DNA of 64,000 nt from Massilia sp. CF038 (GTDB lineage Bacteria; Pseudomonadota; Gammaproteobacteria; Burkholderiales; Burkholderiaceae_D). The translations under genes and the position numbers were made by a program. Location of the stretch: contig NZ_FQWU01000002.1 in assembly GCF_900129765.1 (NCBI RefSeq), positions 1,240,001 to 1,304,000 on the forward strand, given 5' to 3'. The notes below the pieces were generated by a model. That model saw nothing but the letters and a program-made list of their open reading frames with translations, searched no databases and was not told the origin of the DNA. Below, piece after piece: positions 34,306 to 43,815 of the stretch. Within the stretch, counting starts at the first letter, position 1. Each line of letters starts with the position of its first letter.

Positions 34306-36576
34306 ATGACTCAAGCACCGTTCGACCCCAGCGCTGGCCGCCTGCAACTGTGGGGCGGCCTCGAATGCACCGTCAACCGGATTGAAAGCGACTATTTCAA
34401 CCAGATCGAACGCAATGGTCACCTCCATCGCGATGACGACATTGCCCGTTTTGCCTCGCTCGGCATTGCGGCCATCCGCTACCCTGTGCTCTGGGAAAGT
34501 ACCGCGCCAGACGGACTGGCCAAGGCCAACTGGTCCTGGCCCGACCGCCGCCTGGAGGCGCTGCGCGCCGCTGGCATTGCGCCCATCGCTGGCCTGGTCC
34601 ACCACGGCAGCGGGCCGCGCCATACCAGCCTGATCGACGACCACTTTGCCAGCGGGCTGGCCGAATTTGCCGGCGCCGTGGCGCGCCGCTATCCCTGGGT
34701 ATCCGATTACACGCCCGTCAACGAACCGCTCACGACTGCCCGCTTCAGTGCCCTGTACGGCCTGTGGTACCCGCACGGGCGCAGCAACACCCTGTTCATC
34801 CGCGCCCTGCTCAACCAGTGCAAGGCCATCGTGCTGTCCATGCGGGCCATCCGCGCGGTCAATCCCCAGGCCCGGCTGGTGCAAACCGACGATCTGGGCA
34901 AAACCTACAGCACCCGGCCCATGCGCGCCACTGCCGCCTTCTACAACGAGCGGCGCTGGCTGGCCTGGGATCTGCTGTGCGGCCGTGTCGGCCCCGGCCA
35001 TGCACTGTGGCGCTACCTGACCCGTCACGGCGCCACGCCGGCCGAACTGAGCTGGTTCCGCGCGAACCCCTGCCCGCCCGACGTTATCGGCGTCAATTAC
35101 TACGTCACCAGCGAGCGCTGGCTCGACCATCGGGCCGAGCGCTTCCCTGCCCACTACCGCGGCCACGCAGGCGCGCGCCCCTGCGCCGACATTGAAACGG
35201 CGCGGGCGCTGGCTACACCCACGGCCGGCATTGGCCCCCTGCTGGACGAAGTCTGGCAGCGCTACGGCATTGCCCTGGCCGTTACCGAAGCGCATATCGA
35301 CGCCAATCGCGAAGACCAATTGCGCTGGCTGCGGGAAATCTGGAACGCAAGTCAGCGCGCGCGTCAGCGCGGTATCGACCTGCGCGCGGTCACGGTCTGG
35401 GCCCTGCTCGGCTCGTACGACTGGAACAGTCTGGTGACTCAAAACAAGGGCTACTACGAACCCGGTCCGTTCGACGTGCGCGGGCCGCAACCGCGCCCCA
35501 CCGCGCTGGCCGGCATGATGCGCGAACTGGCGGCCGATGCGCCGCTGTCCCATCCGGTGTTGCACGGACTGGGCTGGTGGCGCCGTTCCGGCCGCTTCCT
35601 GTGCCCGCCCATTGCCACGCGCGCCGGAGCGGCGCTGCCGCCTGAGACCAGCGCCGCGGCGCCATCGCCCATTTTGATCACTGGTGCCACCGGCACGCTG
35701 GGCCGCGCCTTTGCCCGCATCTGCCAGCGCCGCAATCTCGCTTACCGCCTGCTCACGCGCGAGGAAATGGACATTGCCAACCCGGCTTCGGTAGAGCGGG
35801 TCATGCAGCAGTACGCACCCTGGGCCGTGATCAACGCCAGCGGCTATGTGCGCGTTGACGACGCAGAACACGATGTCGAACGCTGTTACCGCGAAAACGT
35901 CCAGGGCCCGGCCACGCTGGCCGCCATCTGCGCGCGCCACCAGGTCCACCTGACCACTTTCTCCAGCGACCTGGTGTTCGACGGCATGCAAGCCTTCCCC
36001 TACATGGAAGATGCCGAGGTGGGGCCGCTCAGCATCTATGGCCACAGCAAGGCCGCGGCCGAGCAGATCGTGCTTGCCCAGCACGCCGGCGCGCTGATCG
36101 TGCGCACCAGTTCCTTCTTCGGCCCCTGGGACAGCGCCAATTTCGTCACCATCGTGCTCGATACCCTGGCGCGCGGCGCCCCGTTTACCGCCGTGAGCGA
36201 CATCACCGTCTCGCCCACCTATGTGCCCGATCTGGTGCATGCCTGCCTCGACCTGATCATCGACCGCGAGTGCGGGGTGTGGCACCTGACCAACGCCACC
36301 GCCCTCACCTGGGGCGAGCTGGCCCATGCAGCCGCATGCCAGGCCGGCATCGATCCTGGCCGGCTCGAACTGCGCCTCGCGGCCGACTTCCATTACCCCG
36401 CGCGACGGCCGTATTACAGTGCCCTGAGCAGCCGGCGCGCCATTTTGCTGCCCCCACTGGACGACGCGCTGGGCCGTTACATTGCCATGCGCACAGAGCC
36501 TGAACAGCTTGACGAGCGCCTGTTCGTGGCCGAAACACGCCACGTGCCAGGGCAAGCCCAGCGCCAGGCCAGTTAA
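34306..36576 (+). CDS. fusion of GH1-like glycosidase and RmlD-like NAD-dependent reductase
   Basis: 756-residue two-domain protein without signal peptide. Residues about 15-430 are a GH1 beta-glycosidase-like barrel: YTPVNEPLTTARF holds the acid/base Glu140, and AVTEAHIDAN the nucleophile-position Glu328 in place of the usual TENG. Residues about 457-735 are an RmlD/dTDP-4-dehydrorhamnose reductase domain with ILITGATGTLGRAF, the INASGYVRVDDAEHD segment, and YGHSK with Tyr578. The start is uncertain (34282, 34291 or 34306; no good ribosome site). The fusion suggests processing of a deoxysugar glycoside; both activities are inferred from family only. Confidence 0.88.
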   Translation: MTQAPFDPSAGRLQLWGGLECTVNRIESDYFNQIERNGHLHRDDDIARFASLGIAAIRYPVLWESTAPDGLAKANWSWPDRRLEALRAAGIAPIAGLVHHGSGPRHTSLIDDHFASGLAEFAGAVARRYPWVSDYTPVNEPLTTARFSALYGLWYPHGRSNTLFIRALLNQCKAIVLSMRAIRAVNPQARLVQTDDLGKTYSTRPMRATAAFYNERRWLAWDLLCGRVGPGHALWRYLTRHGATPAELSWFRANPCPPDVIGVNYYVTSERWLDHRAERFPAHYRGHAGARPCADIETARALATPTAGIGPLLDEVWQRYGIALAVTEAHIDANREDQLRWLREIWNASQRARQRGIDLRAVTVWALLGSYDWNSLVTQNKGYYEPGPFDVRGPQPRPTALAGMMRELAADAPLSHPVLHGLGWWRRSGRFLCPPIATRAGAALPPETSAAAPSPILITGATGTLGRAFARICQRRNLAYRLLTREEMDIANPASVERVMQQYAPWAVINASGYVRVDDAEHDVERCYRENVQGPATLAAICARHQVHLTTFSSDLVFDGMQAFPYMEDAEVGPLSIYGHSKAAAEQIVLAQHAGALIVRTSSFFGPWDSANFVTIVLDTLARGAPFTAVSDITVSPTYVPDLVHACLDLIIDRECGVWHLTNATALTWGELAHAAACQAGIDPGRLELRLAADFHYPARRPYYSALSSRRAILLPPLDDALGRYIAMRTEPEQLDERLFVAETRHVPGQAQRQAS

Positions 36577-36640
36577 CACGCCATTGCGCAACACCCCTTG
36601 CGCTAGAATAGCCGCCAAACTATTCTGCAAGGACGACCCG

Positions 36641-38395
36641 GTGCAAGAACATGGCTTCCCCTATCTGCGTGAAATTCTCCTGTTCCTCTCACTGGCCGGC
36701 ATTTTAATTCCCACCCTGGCGCGGCTGCGCATCAACCAGGTGCTTGGCTTCCTGGCCGTCGGGGTCGTGCTGGGTCCGTTTGGCCTGGGGCTGTTTGCCC
36801 AGGCCACACCCTGGCTTGCCTACCTGACCTTCCCCCGCGTCGACGGCGTGATGGCACTGGCCGAGCTGGGTGTCATGTTCCTGATGTTCATGATCGGGCT
36901 GGAATTATCGGCCGCGCGCCTGTGGGCCATGCGGCGCTGGGTCTTTGGCGCTGGCAGCTTACAAGTGGGCGCCAGTGCCCTGTTGATTGGCGCGGCCAGC
37001 TGGCTGCTGTTTGGCCGGCTCGATACCGCCATCATTGTCGGCTTCGTGCTGTCGCTGTCCTCGACCGCGGTGGTGATGCAGTTGCTGACGGCCCAGAACA
37101 GCACCACCAGTCCGCTCGGCCAGGCGGCGTTTGCGGTTCTGATGCTGCAGGACCTGGCGGTGGTGCCGCTGCTGATTTTGGTGGGCGCCATGCGCCAGGA
37201 TGCGCCTGGCAGCCTGGGCGCACTGGTGGCGCTGGCGATGCTCAAGGCGGCGCTGGCCATCGCCATGATTTACCTGGTGGGCGGGCGCGTGGTCCACCCT
37301 TTGTTTCGCGCGTTTGCCCGGCACCGCCAGCCGGACGTGTTCATGGCGCTCATTTTGCTGACCACGCTGGGCATTGCCGGCCTGTCGGCGGCAGCGGGCC
37401 TGTCCATGGCGCTGGGCGCGCTGATTGCCGGCGTGCTGCTGGCCGAGACCGAATTCAAGCACGAAGTCGAACTGATGATCGAACCGTTCAAGGGTTTGCT
37501 GATGGGCTTGTTCTTCATGACGGTGGGCATGAACATGGATGTGCGCCTGATGCTTGCCCATCCATTGTGGCTGGCCGCCGCGGTGGCGGGCCTGTTTGCG
37601 GTCAAAGGCAGCGTTGTCGCACTGCTGTTTCGCGCGGGCGGCCTCAGCTGGGGGCGCGCACTGGAAGGTGGCTTGCTGCTCGGTCAGGGCGGCGAATTCG
37701 CCTTCATTGTGATCGGCTACGCCGTGGCGGGCAAGCTGGTGGAACCGGGTCTGGGCCAGCTGATCACGCTGGCCGTGGGCCTGTCGCTGTTTGTCACGCC
37801 GCCGCTGGCGCGGCTGGGGCGCAGCCTGGGCGAACGCTGGGAAAGCGCGGCTGATTTGGCTGCCGCCGCGCAGGCGCACGACGCGCTCGAAGCGGTGCGC
37901 GGACGGATTATCATCGCCGGGTTTGGGCGCGTGGGGCGGCAGCTGGCGCGCCTGCTCACGGCCCAGGGCATCGCGTTTGTGGCGTTTGAAAACGATGCGC
38001 GCCTGGTGGCCAAGCTGCGCGCCGAGGGCTTGCCAGTCTACTTTGGCGACGCCTCGCGCGCGGAATTGCTGCGCCGGGTCGACGCCGGCGCGGCACCTGC
38101 CATTGTGCTGACCATGGACCACGCCGCATCGGCCCTGCACGCGGTGCGTGGCATCCGGCGCGAATTTCCGAAAGTCGCCGTGTACGCCCGCTCGCGCGAC
38201 GAAAAGCATGCGCTCGCGCTGAAGCAGGCTGGCGCCACCATGGTGGTCCCCGAAACGCTGGAGGCGAGCTTGCAGTTATCTGCCTCGGTGCTGGAAGCGA
38301 TGGGCATGGATGCGGCCCATGTCGACCGCATTGTCGACGCCGAACGCGGCCTGTTTCTGGCCGCGCTGGCCGACAAAGCCGGTGCATCCCAGTGA
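36641..38395 (+). CDS. Kef-type monovalent cation:proton antiporter with RCK domain
   Basis: 584-residue CPA2-family antiporter. GTG 36641 has AAGGA 7 bases upstream. About a dozen membrane segments make up residues 10-390, including LNELSAARLWAM-type ELGVMFLMFMIGLELS and GQGGEFAFIVIGYAV. A C-terminal Rossmann/RCK domain (RGRIIIAGFGRVGRQLARLL, VYFGDASRAELLRR) binds NAD(H)/glutathione-type effectors in KefB/KefC and YbaL. Probable role is K+ or Na+ efflux and pH control. It is followed 12 bases later by a solute-binding protein gene. Confidence 0.93.
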   Translation: MQEHGFPYLREILLFLSLAGILIPTLARLRINQVLGFLAVGVVLGPFGLGLFAQATPWLAYLTFPRVDGVMALAELGVMFLMFMIGLELSAARLWAMRRWVFGAGSLQVGASALLIGAASWLLFGRLDTAIIVGFVLSLSSTAVVMQLLTAQNSTTSPLGQAAFAVLMLQDLAVVPLLILVGAMRQDAPGSLGALVALAMLKAALAIAMIYLVGGRVVHPLFRAFARHRQPDVFMALILLTTLGIAGLSAAAGLSMALGALIAGVLLAETEFKHEVELMIEPFKGLLMGLFFMTVGMNMDVRLMLAHPLWLAAAVAGLFAVKGSVVALLFRAGGLSWGRALEGGLLLGQGGEFAFIVIGYAVAGKLVEPGLGQLITLAVGLSLFVTPPLARLGRSLGERWESAADLAAAAQAHDALEAVRGRIIIAGFGRVGRQLARLLTAQGIAFVAFENDARLVAKLRAEGLPVYFGDASRAELLRRVDAGAAPAIVLTMDHAASALHAVRGIRREFPKVAVYARSRDEKHALALKQAGATMVVPETLEASLQLSASVLEAMGMDAAHVDRIVDAERGLFLAALADKAGASQ

Positions 38396-38407
38396 TATGA
38401 TAGCCGT

Positions 38408-39160
38408 ATGAACAAGCACATTGCACAGATGGTGCTGGCGGTGGCAGCGATGCTGGCCGGGATATGGGCCGCGCCGGCGCACGCCGAACCAGTGCATGTC
38501 TACACTGCTGCCAATTTCGCGCCGCTGATGCTGGCCGACGGGCGTGGCGTGTATCCGGACCTGGTGGCCTGGCTCAACCGCCAGAACCTGGGCGAGCTGC
38601 AGTTTGAATTACATTACATGCCGCGCAAGCGGCTGCAGGTCAAGCTCGAAGACGGCACCCTCGATGGCATTGTGATCGGCATGATGCCCGAATGGCTGGA
38701 CGACCGCGCGCAGAAAAAATACCACTGGACCGTCCCCTTCGATACCGACCATTTCGCCCTGGTGTCGCTGGCTGCGCGGCCCGTCATGCCGAACCGCCCT
38801 GCTTCGCTCAAGGGCGCCACGCTCGGTGTCACGCTGGGTTACGTCTATCCTGGCCTGGATGACTGGATCGAGCGCGCCGGCTTGCTGCGCAGCGGCGGCA
38901 TCAGCGACGAAAAAAACATTGAAAAGCTGCTGCGCGGGCGCATCGACTGCGTGATCGTGGCCGAATCCATGGCGCGCTACTTCATCCGCACGCACAAGCT
39001 GGAACACAAGCTGCGCTTGGCGCCGCTGCCAGGCCAGGCGACCGAGCGCCGCTTCCTGGTACAGCACCGCGACGCGGCCGTATTTGAACTGCTGGCGCCG
39101 GCCATGCGCCAGCTGCACGACGACCCCGCCTGGCAACAGGCCCTGCACGCCTACCAGTAA
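38408..39160 (+). CDS. periplasmic solute-binding protein (SBP_bac_3 fold)
   Basis: 250-residue exported protein; the signal peptide ends at APAHAEPVHV. The two-lobed type II binding fold is visible in YTAANFAPLMLADGRGVYPDLV, LEDGTLDGIVIGMMP and LKGATLGVTLGYVYPGLDDWIE. No permease or ATPase gene is adjacent, so it may serve as a sensor domain-like orphan or a ligand carrier. It is 12 bases after the antiporter gene, same strand, and ends 12 bases before the convergent FAD oxidoreductase gene. Confidence 0.87.
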   Translation: MNKHIAQMVLAVAAMLAGIWAAPAHAEPVHVYTAANFAPLMLADGRGVYPDLVAWLNRQNLGELQFELHYMPRKRLQVKLEDGTLDGIVIGMMPEWLDDRAQKKYHWTVPFDTDHFALVSLAARPVMPNRPASLKGATLGVTLGYVYPGLDDWIERAGLLRSGGISDEKNIEKLLRGRIDCVIVAESMARYFIRTHKLEHKLRLAPLPGQATERRFLVQHRDAAVFELLAPAMRQLHDDPAWQQALHAYQ

Positions 39161-39172
39161 GCGCCGCCGGCA

Positions 39173-40786
39173 CTACGCTAGAATTTTTCGCGCCGCCTCG
39201 CAGCCCCACCATGCCGCCTCTTCGAACACAGAAAAACCGGACAGGTCGCCATGCGCGAACAGGATCGGCCCGTCCGCCTCGCGCAACGCACGCAGGCCCG
39301 CGTTACTGCGAAAGCCTGGCAGCGGCGCCGCCATGGCGTGACCGCGCAAAGTAATGTCGACCCGCTCCACGTTGGCAGCGAACTTCCAGCCGTAGGCGCT
39401 TTGCAGGTCGGTGCTGGCCAGGGCCACCAGCTCGCTGCCGCTGGCGGCCAGCATCCATTTGCGCGCCGCGTCCGGCGTGCGGTCCGACAGCGCCACGTAA
39501 GCGCTGAACACGGTTTTGGGCGGTGGCGTCACGCGGATGTCCTGATGGGTCGACACCACATAGCCCAGACCGGGCTCCTGGTACACCACGTTGTCCCACG
39601 ACAGTGGCGCATCGGGCAGTTCGGGCGGAAACCCCTTCATCAGGAAGTTCGCCACCATCCACGGCGCATACACGGGCGTGTGCAGTTTGGGGTCGAAGCC
39701 CAGCGCGGCGATGTCTTCCACCACGCGCGCCGCCACATACAGCGGCATGGCGCAAATCGCGCGGCGCGCCCTGACCAGGTAGGTACTGGGCATGCCATCG
39801 GCGAGCGTGAAGCACAGCGCTTCGACGCCGGCCCCGCTGCGCTTGACCGAGACGACCGTGCCAGAGCGCCGTTCAATGCCGGAAAACGCGGCCATTTTTT
39901 CGGCCACGGGTTGCAGTCCCCCTGGCCAGGTCAGCCAGGCGCCATTGCCCGCGTTGGCCGCTTTGCCCCAGCGGCTGCAGTAGTAATGCAGGCCGGCCCA
40001 GGCCGAGACCTTGTCGTAGCGGGTGCCGTAATCGTCGCGGCAGCAGTAGTTCAGGTACCAGTGCAGGGTTGGCGACGTGTAGGCATTCTGGTCAAGCCAG
40101 TCCTTGAGGGTGATCCGGTCCAGGCCATCGTAGGCGGGGTCTCGCGAGGAGCGCACCGTGGGAAAGACGAACACGCGCTGGCCGTCGCTCCCACGCAGCT
40201 GGCGCAGGCGCTCGACCTCGGCGAAGAAGCGCCGGTGTTCGGCCAGTTCGGCCGCAGCCAAGCCATGCGTGGGCAGGAAGCCCTCCTGCCAGGCGCCCTG
40301 GTACAGCAGCCGCTCCTCCGGGCCGTGCAGGATGAAGCGTTCGTCATAGGTCGGTCTTTCGGCAAACGGGTCGCGCTCGATGATGCCAAGGTCGTACAGG
40401 ATTTCGCGCACATGCACCGACTCCGGCGAGGGCAAAGGCAGGTAGTGGCCACCGGTCGGATATGCCAGGTCGCCGAACTGGCCGCCGGCCGCGTTGCCGA
40501 ATGGCTGAGGGCCGTCAATCATCATGGCGCCGCGGTGCCCGCCTTTTTTCAGCTGCATGGCGGCGGCCAGGCCGGCAATGCCCGAGCCAAGGATCACGAC
40601 GTCGGTGTCGATGCTGGCCGAGGGCGCAGGGAGCGGCTTGCCGCGCAGGTCGCGCAGAAAATGGCCTTCGGCGCGGCCCGGATAATGCACGCGCGGCGTG
40701 ATCTCCTGCCATTGGTGGAAGGCCAGGCCGCTCAGGGCAGCCGCGCCGGCAGCACCGGCGACAGATAAAAAGGAACGCCGGTCCAT
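39173..40786 (-). CDS. Tat-exported FAD-dependent oxidoreductase
   Basis: 537-residue flavoprotein of the amine-oxidase/phytoene-desaturase-like superfamily. The N terminus MDRRSFLSVAGAAGAAALSG fits a Tat signal (R-R-x-F-L), so it likely acts outside the cytoplasmic membrane. VVILGSGIAGLAAA (residues 63-76) is the FAD dinucleotide motif, and the C-terminal FAD contact is at ILFAHGDLSGFSVFEEAAWWG. Its ATG shares a base with the stop of the aminopropyltransferase-like gene upstream (TGATG), so the two are coupled. Polyamine or amine oxidation is a reasonable guess from superfamily and neighbour, not proven. Confidence 0.88.
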   Translation of the reverse strand: MDRRSFLSVAGAAGAAALSGLAFHQWQEITPRVHYPGRAEGHFLRDLRGKPLPAPSASIDTDVVILGSGIAGLAAAMQLKKGGHRGAMMIDGPQPFGNAAGGQFGDLAYPTGGHYLPLPSPESVHVREILYDLGIIERDPFAERPTYDERFILHGPEERLLYQGAWQEGFLPTHGLAAAELAEHRRFFAEVERLRQLRGSDGQRVFVFPTVRSSRDPAYDGLDRITLKDWLDQNAYTSPTLHWYLNYCCRDDYGTRYDKVSAWAGLHYYCSRWGKAANAGNGAWLTWPGGLQPVAEKMAAFSGIERRSGTVVSVKRSGAGVEALCFTLADGMPSTYLVRARRAICAMPLYVAARVVEDIAALGFDPKLHTPVYAPWMVANFLMKGFPPELPDAPLSWDNVVYQEPGLGYVVSTHQDIRVTPPPKTVFSAYVALSDRTPDAARKWMLAASGSELVALASTDLQSAYGWKFAANVERVDITLRGHAMAAPLPGFRSNAGLRALREADGPILFAHGDLSGFSVFEEAAWWGCEAARKILA

Positions 40787-42297
40787 CAGCGAATCACCTT
40801 GCCCCAGTCGCGTTCAAACTCATTGACCAGCGACTGGGTATTGAGCTGATTGGGCGCCATCACCCGGCGCGGCATATCGGGCGGGAAGATGAACATTTCG
40901 CGCGTGGTCGCTTCGTTCAAAAAGCGCATGGGCAAGCGGTACGACACGGGTGGACGGAACGCGGCCTGGGGCGAGGCCATGACAAAGCCCCACTCGCCAA
41001 ACGACGGTACATAGGCGTGGAAGGGCCAGGTCCGCATGCCCACTTCGCGCAGGGTCGCGTCAATGGTCCAGAAAGCATTCGGCGCAAAAAATGGTGAGGT
41101 CGACTGCACCACCACCAGACCGTTGGCAGCCACGTGTTTTTTCACCATGCCGTAGAACGGCACCGAATACAGCTTGCCAAGGGCGAAACTGGAAGGATCG
41201 GGGAAATCGATGATCACTGCATCGAACATTTCGGTGCTGTTTTGCAGCCAGATGGCGGCGTCGGTATTGATCACGCGTGCGCGCTTGTCGGAAAACGAGC
41301 CGGCGTTGAGCTTGGCCAGTTCGGCGCGCCGGGTGAATGCGCCCGTCATGGCAGGGTCAAGGTCAACCACGGTGGCATGTTCGATATTCGGATAGCGCAG
41401 GACTTCGCGCAAGGCCAGGCCATCACCGCCACCGAGGATCAGCACGCGTTTTGCCCAGGGCAGCGACTCCAGCGCGGGATGCACCAGCGCTTCGTGATAG
41501 CGGTATTCGTCGCGCGAAGAGAACTGCAAATTGCCGTTGATGTAGAGGCGCGTGTCGTCCTTCCATTGGGTGATCACCAGGCGTTGGTAGGGCGTGGTGG
41601 TGGCATACACGATCTGGTCGCCAAACAGGCCATGCTCGCCCCAGCGCACCATGGCGTCCGACAGCGAAAAGCCGCACACCAGCACCAGCATCACGCCAGC
41701 GGCGCGCAGAGCGCGTCCCCCCGTATTTTTCAGCTCCTTGCGAAACACATACAGCGTCCAGATGCCCACGCCCACGTTGAGCATCCCGAACAAAAATCCG
41801 GTGCGCACCAGGCCCAGGTAAGGCGCCAGCACCAGTGGGAACAGCAGCGAGACCGCCAGTGCGCCCAGGTAGTCAAAGGTCAGCACCCGGCTCACCAGTT
41901 CATTGAAGGCGGTGTCGCGTGCGTTCAGCGCGCGCATCACCAGCGGCACTTCCATGCCCACCAGCGCGCCAATTATGAACACCAGCACATACAAGAGGGT
42001 GCGAAACGGCGCTGTCATCCATGAAAACGACATGAACAGCAGTGCGGCCGAGACGCCACCAATCAGGCCGACCGCCAGTTCAATATCGATGAAGCGCGCC
42101 AGCACGTCGTCTTCGCTGACATACTTGGAGAAGTGCGCGCCCACGCCCATGGCAAACAGGTAGCAGCCGATAATGGTGGAAAACTGCAGGATCGAGTCAC
42201 CCAGCAGGTAGCTCGACAAGGCGCCGGCAATGAGTTCGTACGCCAGGCCGCAGGAAGCGACAACAAAGACGGACAGGATCAGAATTTTTTTGGTCAT
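40786..42297 (-). CDS. membrane-anchored polyamine aminopropyltransferase (SpeE-like)
   Basis: 503-residue protein. Residues 1-210 form about seven membrane segments, the N-terminal half of membrane-bound spermidine-synthase-like proteins. The cytoplasmic SpeE domain (about 220-480) has RLYINGNLQFSSRDEYRYHEALVHP (residues 250-274), the GGGDG nucleotide loop (289-293), VVDLDPAM and IIDFPDPSS with the Asp pair. It is predicted to transfer aminopropyl groups from decarboxylated SAM; the acceptor is unknown. It is divergent from the DUF350-SPFH-DUF4178-SpeD operon, whose SpeD could supply the donor. Confidence 0.92.
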   Translation of the reverse strand: MTKKILILSVFVVASCGLAYELIAGALSSYLLGDSILQFSTIIGCYLFAMGVGAHFSKYVSEDDVLARFIDIELAVGLIGGVSAALLFMSFSWMTAPFRTLLYVLVFIIGALVGMEVPLVMRALNARDTAFNELVSRVLTFDYLGALAVSLLFPLVLAPYLGLVRTGFLFGMLNVGVGIWTLYVFRKELKNTGGRALRAAGVMLVLVCGFSLSDAMVRWGEHGLFGDQIVYATTTPYQRLVITQWKDDTRLYINGNLQFSSRDEYRYHEALVHPALESLPWAKRVLILGGGDGLALREVLRYPNIEHATVVDLDPAMTGAFTRRAELAKLNAGSFSDKRARVINTDAAIWLQNSTEMFDAVIIDFPDPSSFALGKLYSVPFYGMVKKHVAANGLVVVQSTSPFFAPNAFWTIDATLREVGMRTWPFHAYVPSFGEWGFVMASPQAAFRPPVSYRLPMRFLNEATTREMFIFPPDMPRRVMAPNQLNTQSLVNEFERDWGKVIR

Positions 42298-42364
42298 GGG
42301 GCGCTTTTTAAACTATGATTCCGCAGATGCTGTCAATTTGACTATTTTACTTGGGGAGGACCGC
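42298..42364. promoter_or_regulatory. divergent promoter region with GTCAA-T-TTGAC inverted repeat
   Basis: 67 bp separate the starts of the aminopropyltransferase-like and DUF350 genes. A perfect 5-bp inverted repeat with a 1-base centre, GTCAATTTGAC, lies at 42332-42342. GGGGAGGA at 42354-42360 is the ribosome site of the DUF350 gene. The short gap implies shared control of both operons. Confidence 0.45.
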
Positions 42365-42751
42365 GTGCCCGCCATCCTAAACTATCTGCTGCACCTTGCC
42401 ACGGCGGTCGCGCTGGTCATGGCGTATTTCGTCATCTACACGCGCATGACGCCGTACGACGAAGTGACGCTGATCCGCCAGGGTAACCAGGCCGCAGCAC
42501 TGTCCCTGGGCGGCACCCTGATCGGTTTTGCCCTGACCATTGCGTCAGCGCTGATGCATACCCAGGACTACTATCAGTTTCTGGGCTGGGCCGGTGGCGC
42601 CATGCTGGTCCAGGTGCTGGTATTCCAGATTGCCACGCGCTTGCTGAACATGTCGAAGGACCAGATCGAAGCGAACAACTGCGCTTTCGGCACCCTGCTC
42701 GGTTCCCTGTCGATCGCCATCGGGCTGGCCAACGCCGGCGCCATTTCCTGA
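42365..42751 (+). CDS. DUF350 membrane protein (YjfL-like)
   Basis: 128-residue inner-membrane protein with four hydrophobic segments, starting at GTG 42365 (GGGGAGGA 5 bases upstream). The sequence EVTLIRQGNQAAALSLGGTLIGFALTIASALMH is the core of DUF350, here with the family's charge pattern in the first and third segments. E. coli YjfL is the known relative; it lies in a cluster with a PspA-like protein and a glutathionylspermidine-synthase-like enzyme. First gene of a five-gene operon. Confidence 0.9.
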   Translation: MPAILNYLLHLATAVALVMAYFVIYTRMTPYDEVTLIRQGNQAAALSLGGTLIGFALTIASALMHTQDYYQFLGWAGGAMLVQVLVFQIATRLLNMSKDQIEANNCAFGTLLGSLSIAIGLANAGAIS

Positions 42752-42782
42752 TTTACCCGCATTCACCGCACCGGAGGCTACC

Positions 42783-43805
42783 ATGTCACTAGGCTCATTC
42801 ATCAAGAAGCAGTTTATCGACGTTTTGCAGTGGAACGAGGAGACCGAAGGCGTACTGGCCTGGCGCTTCCCGATGCAGGACTTTGAAATCCAGAATGGCG
42901 CCATCCTCAATGTGCGCGAATCGCAGGTGGCGGTGTTCGTCAACGAAGGCGTGATCGCCGACGTGTTCGGCCCCGGCACCCACAAGCTGACCACGCAAAC
43001 GCTGCCGATTCTGACCAACCTGAAAAACTGGGACAAGTTCTTCGATTCGCCATTCAAGTCCGATGTGTACTACTTCAGCACGCGCGTGCAGACCGGGCGC
43101 AAATGGGGCACGCCGCAACCGATCACGATTCGTGACAAAGACTTCGACATGATCCGTGTGCGGGCCTTCGGCATGTTCTCGTACCGGGTCGCCGATGCAC
43201 GTAAATTTTTCACCGAAATCAGCGGCACGCGCGAGGTGTACACCCGCGACGAAGTCGAAGAACAGCTGCGTGGCCTGCTGATGGCCACCATGGCCTCATC
43301 CCTGGGCGGCGCCAATGTGGCCTTCCTCGACATGGCAGCCAACCAGGCCCTGATGGCGCAGTCGGTCAAGGGCGACCTGGCTGCCGCGTTTGCCCGCTAT
43401 GGCATTGGCCTGGATGAATTCAACGTCGCTTCCGTCAGCCTGCCCGAAGAGCTGCAGGCCGCGCTGGACGAGCGCATCTCGGCGGGCATGAAAGGCGGTC
43501 TGTCGGCCGACAAGATGGCTGGCTTCACCAAGTTCAATGTCGCCAGCAGCATTCCCCTGGCCGCGCAAAATGAAGGCGGCCTGGCCGGCATTGGCGCTGG
43601 CCTGGGTGCCGGCGCGATGCTGGGCCAGGCGATGGCGCAGGGCATGGCCAGTGCCACTGCGCAGCCGGCTGCCCCGGCAGCAGCGGCGGAGGTGCCAATC
43701 GAAGAGCGTCTGGCCAAGCTCAAAGGCTTGCTCGACAAGGGGCTCATTTCAGCCGCCGACTACGACAGCACCAAGGCGGAGCTGCTTAAAAAGCTGATCG
43801 GCTGA
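42783..43805 (+). CDS. SPFH-domain protein with SHOCT-like tail
   Basis: 340-residue protein with the bacterial YdjI-like SPFH (band 7) layout. The SPFH core covers about residues 20-240, including GAILNVRESQVAVFVNEGVIADVFGPGTHKL and YYFSTRVQTGRKWGTPQPI. A flexible Ala/Gly/Met-rich stretch follows (about 250-300), then a C-terminal SHOCT-like helix pair RLAKLKGLLDKGLISAADYDSTKAELLKKL. SHOCT tails often mediate oligomerisation at membranes. It is the second gene of the operon, 31 bases after DUF350. A membrane-associated scaffold role is inferred. Confidence 0.88.
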   Translation: MSLGSFIKKQFIDVLQWNEETEGVLAWRFPMQDFEIQNGAILNVRESQVAVFVNEGVIADVFGPGTHKLTTQTLPILTNLKNWDKFFDSPFKSDVYYFSTRVQTGRKWGTPQPITIRDKDFDMIRVRAFGMFSYRVADARKFFTEISGTREVYTRDEVEEQLRGLLMATMASSLGGANVAFLDMAANQALMAQSVKGDLAAAFARYGIGLDEFNVASVSLPEELQAALDERISAGMKGGLSADKMAGFTKFNVASSIPLAAQNEGGLAGIGAGLGAGAMLGQAMAQGMASATAQPAAPAAAAEVPIEERLAKLKGLLDKGLISAADYDSTKAELLKKLIG

Positions 43806-43815
43806 CCGCTACTCC

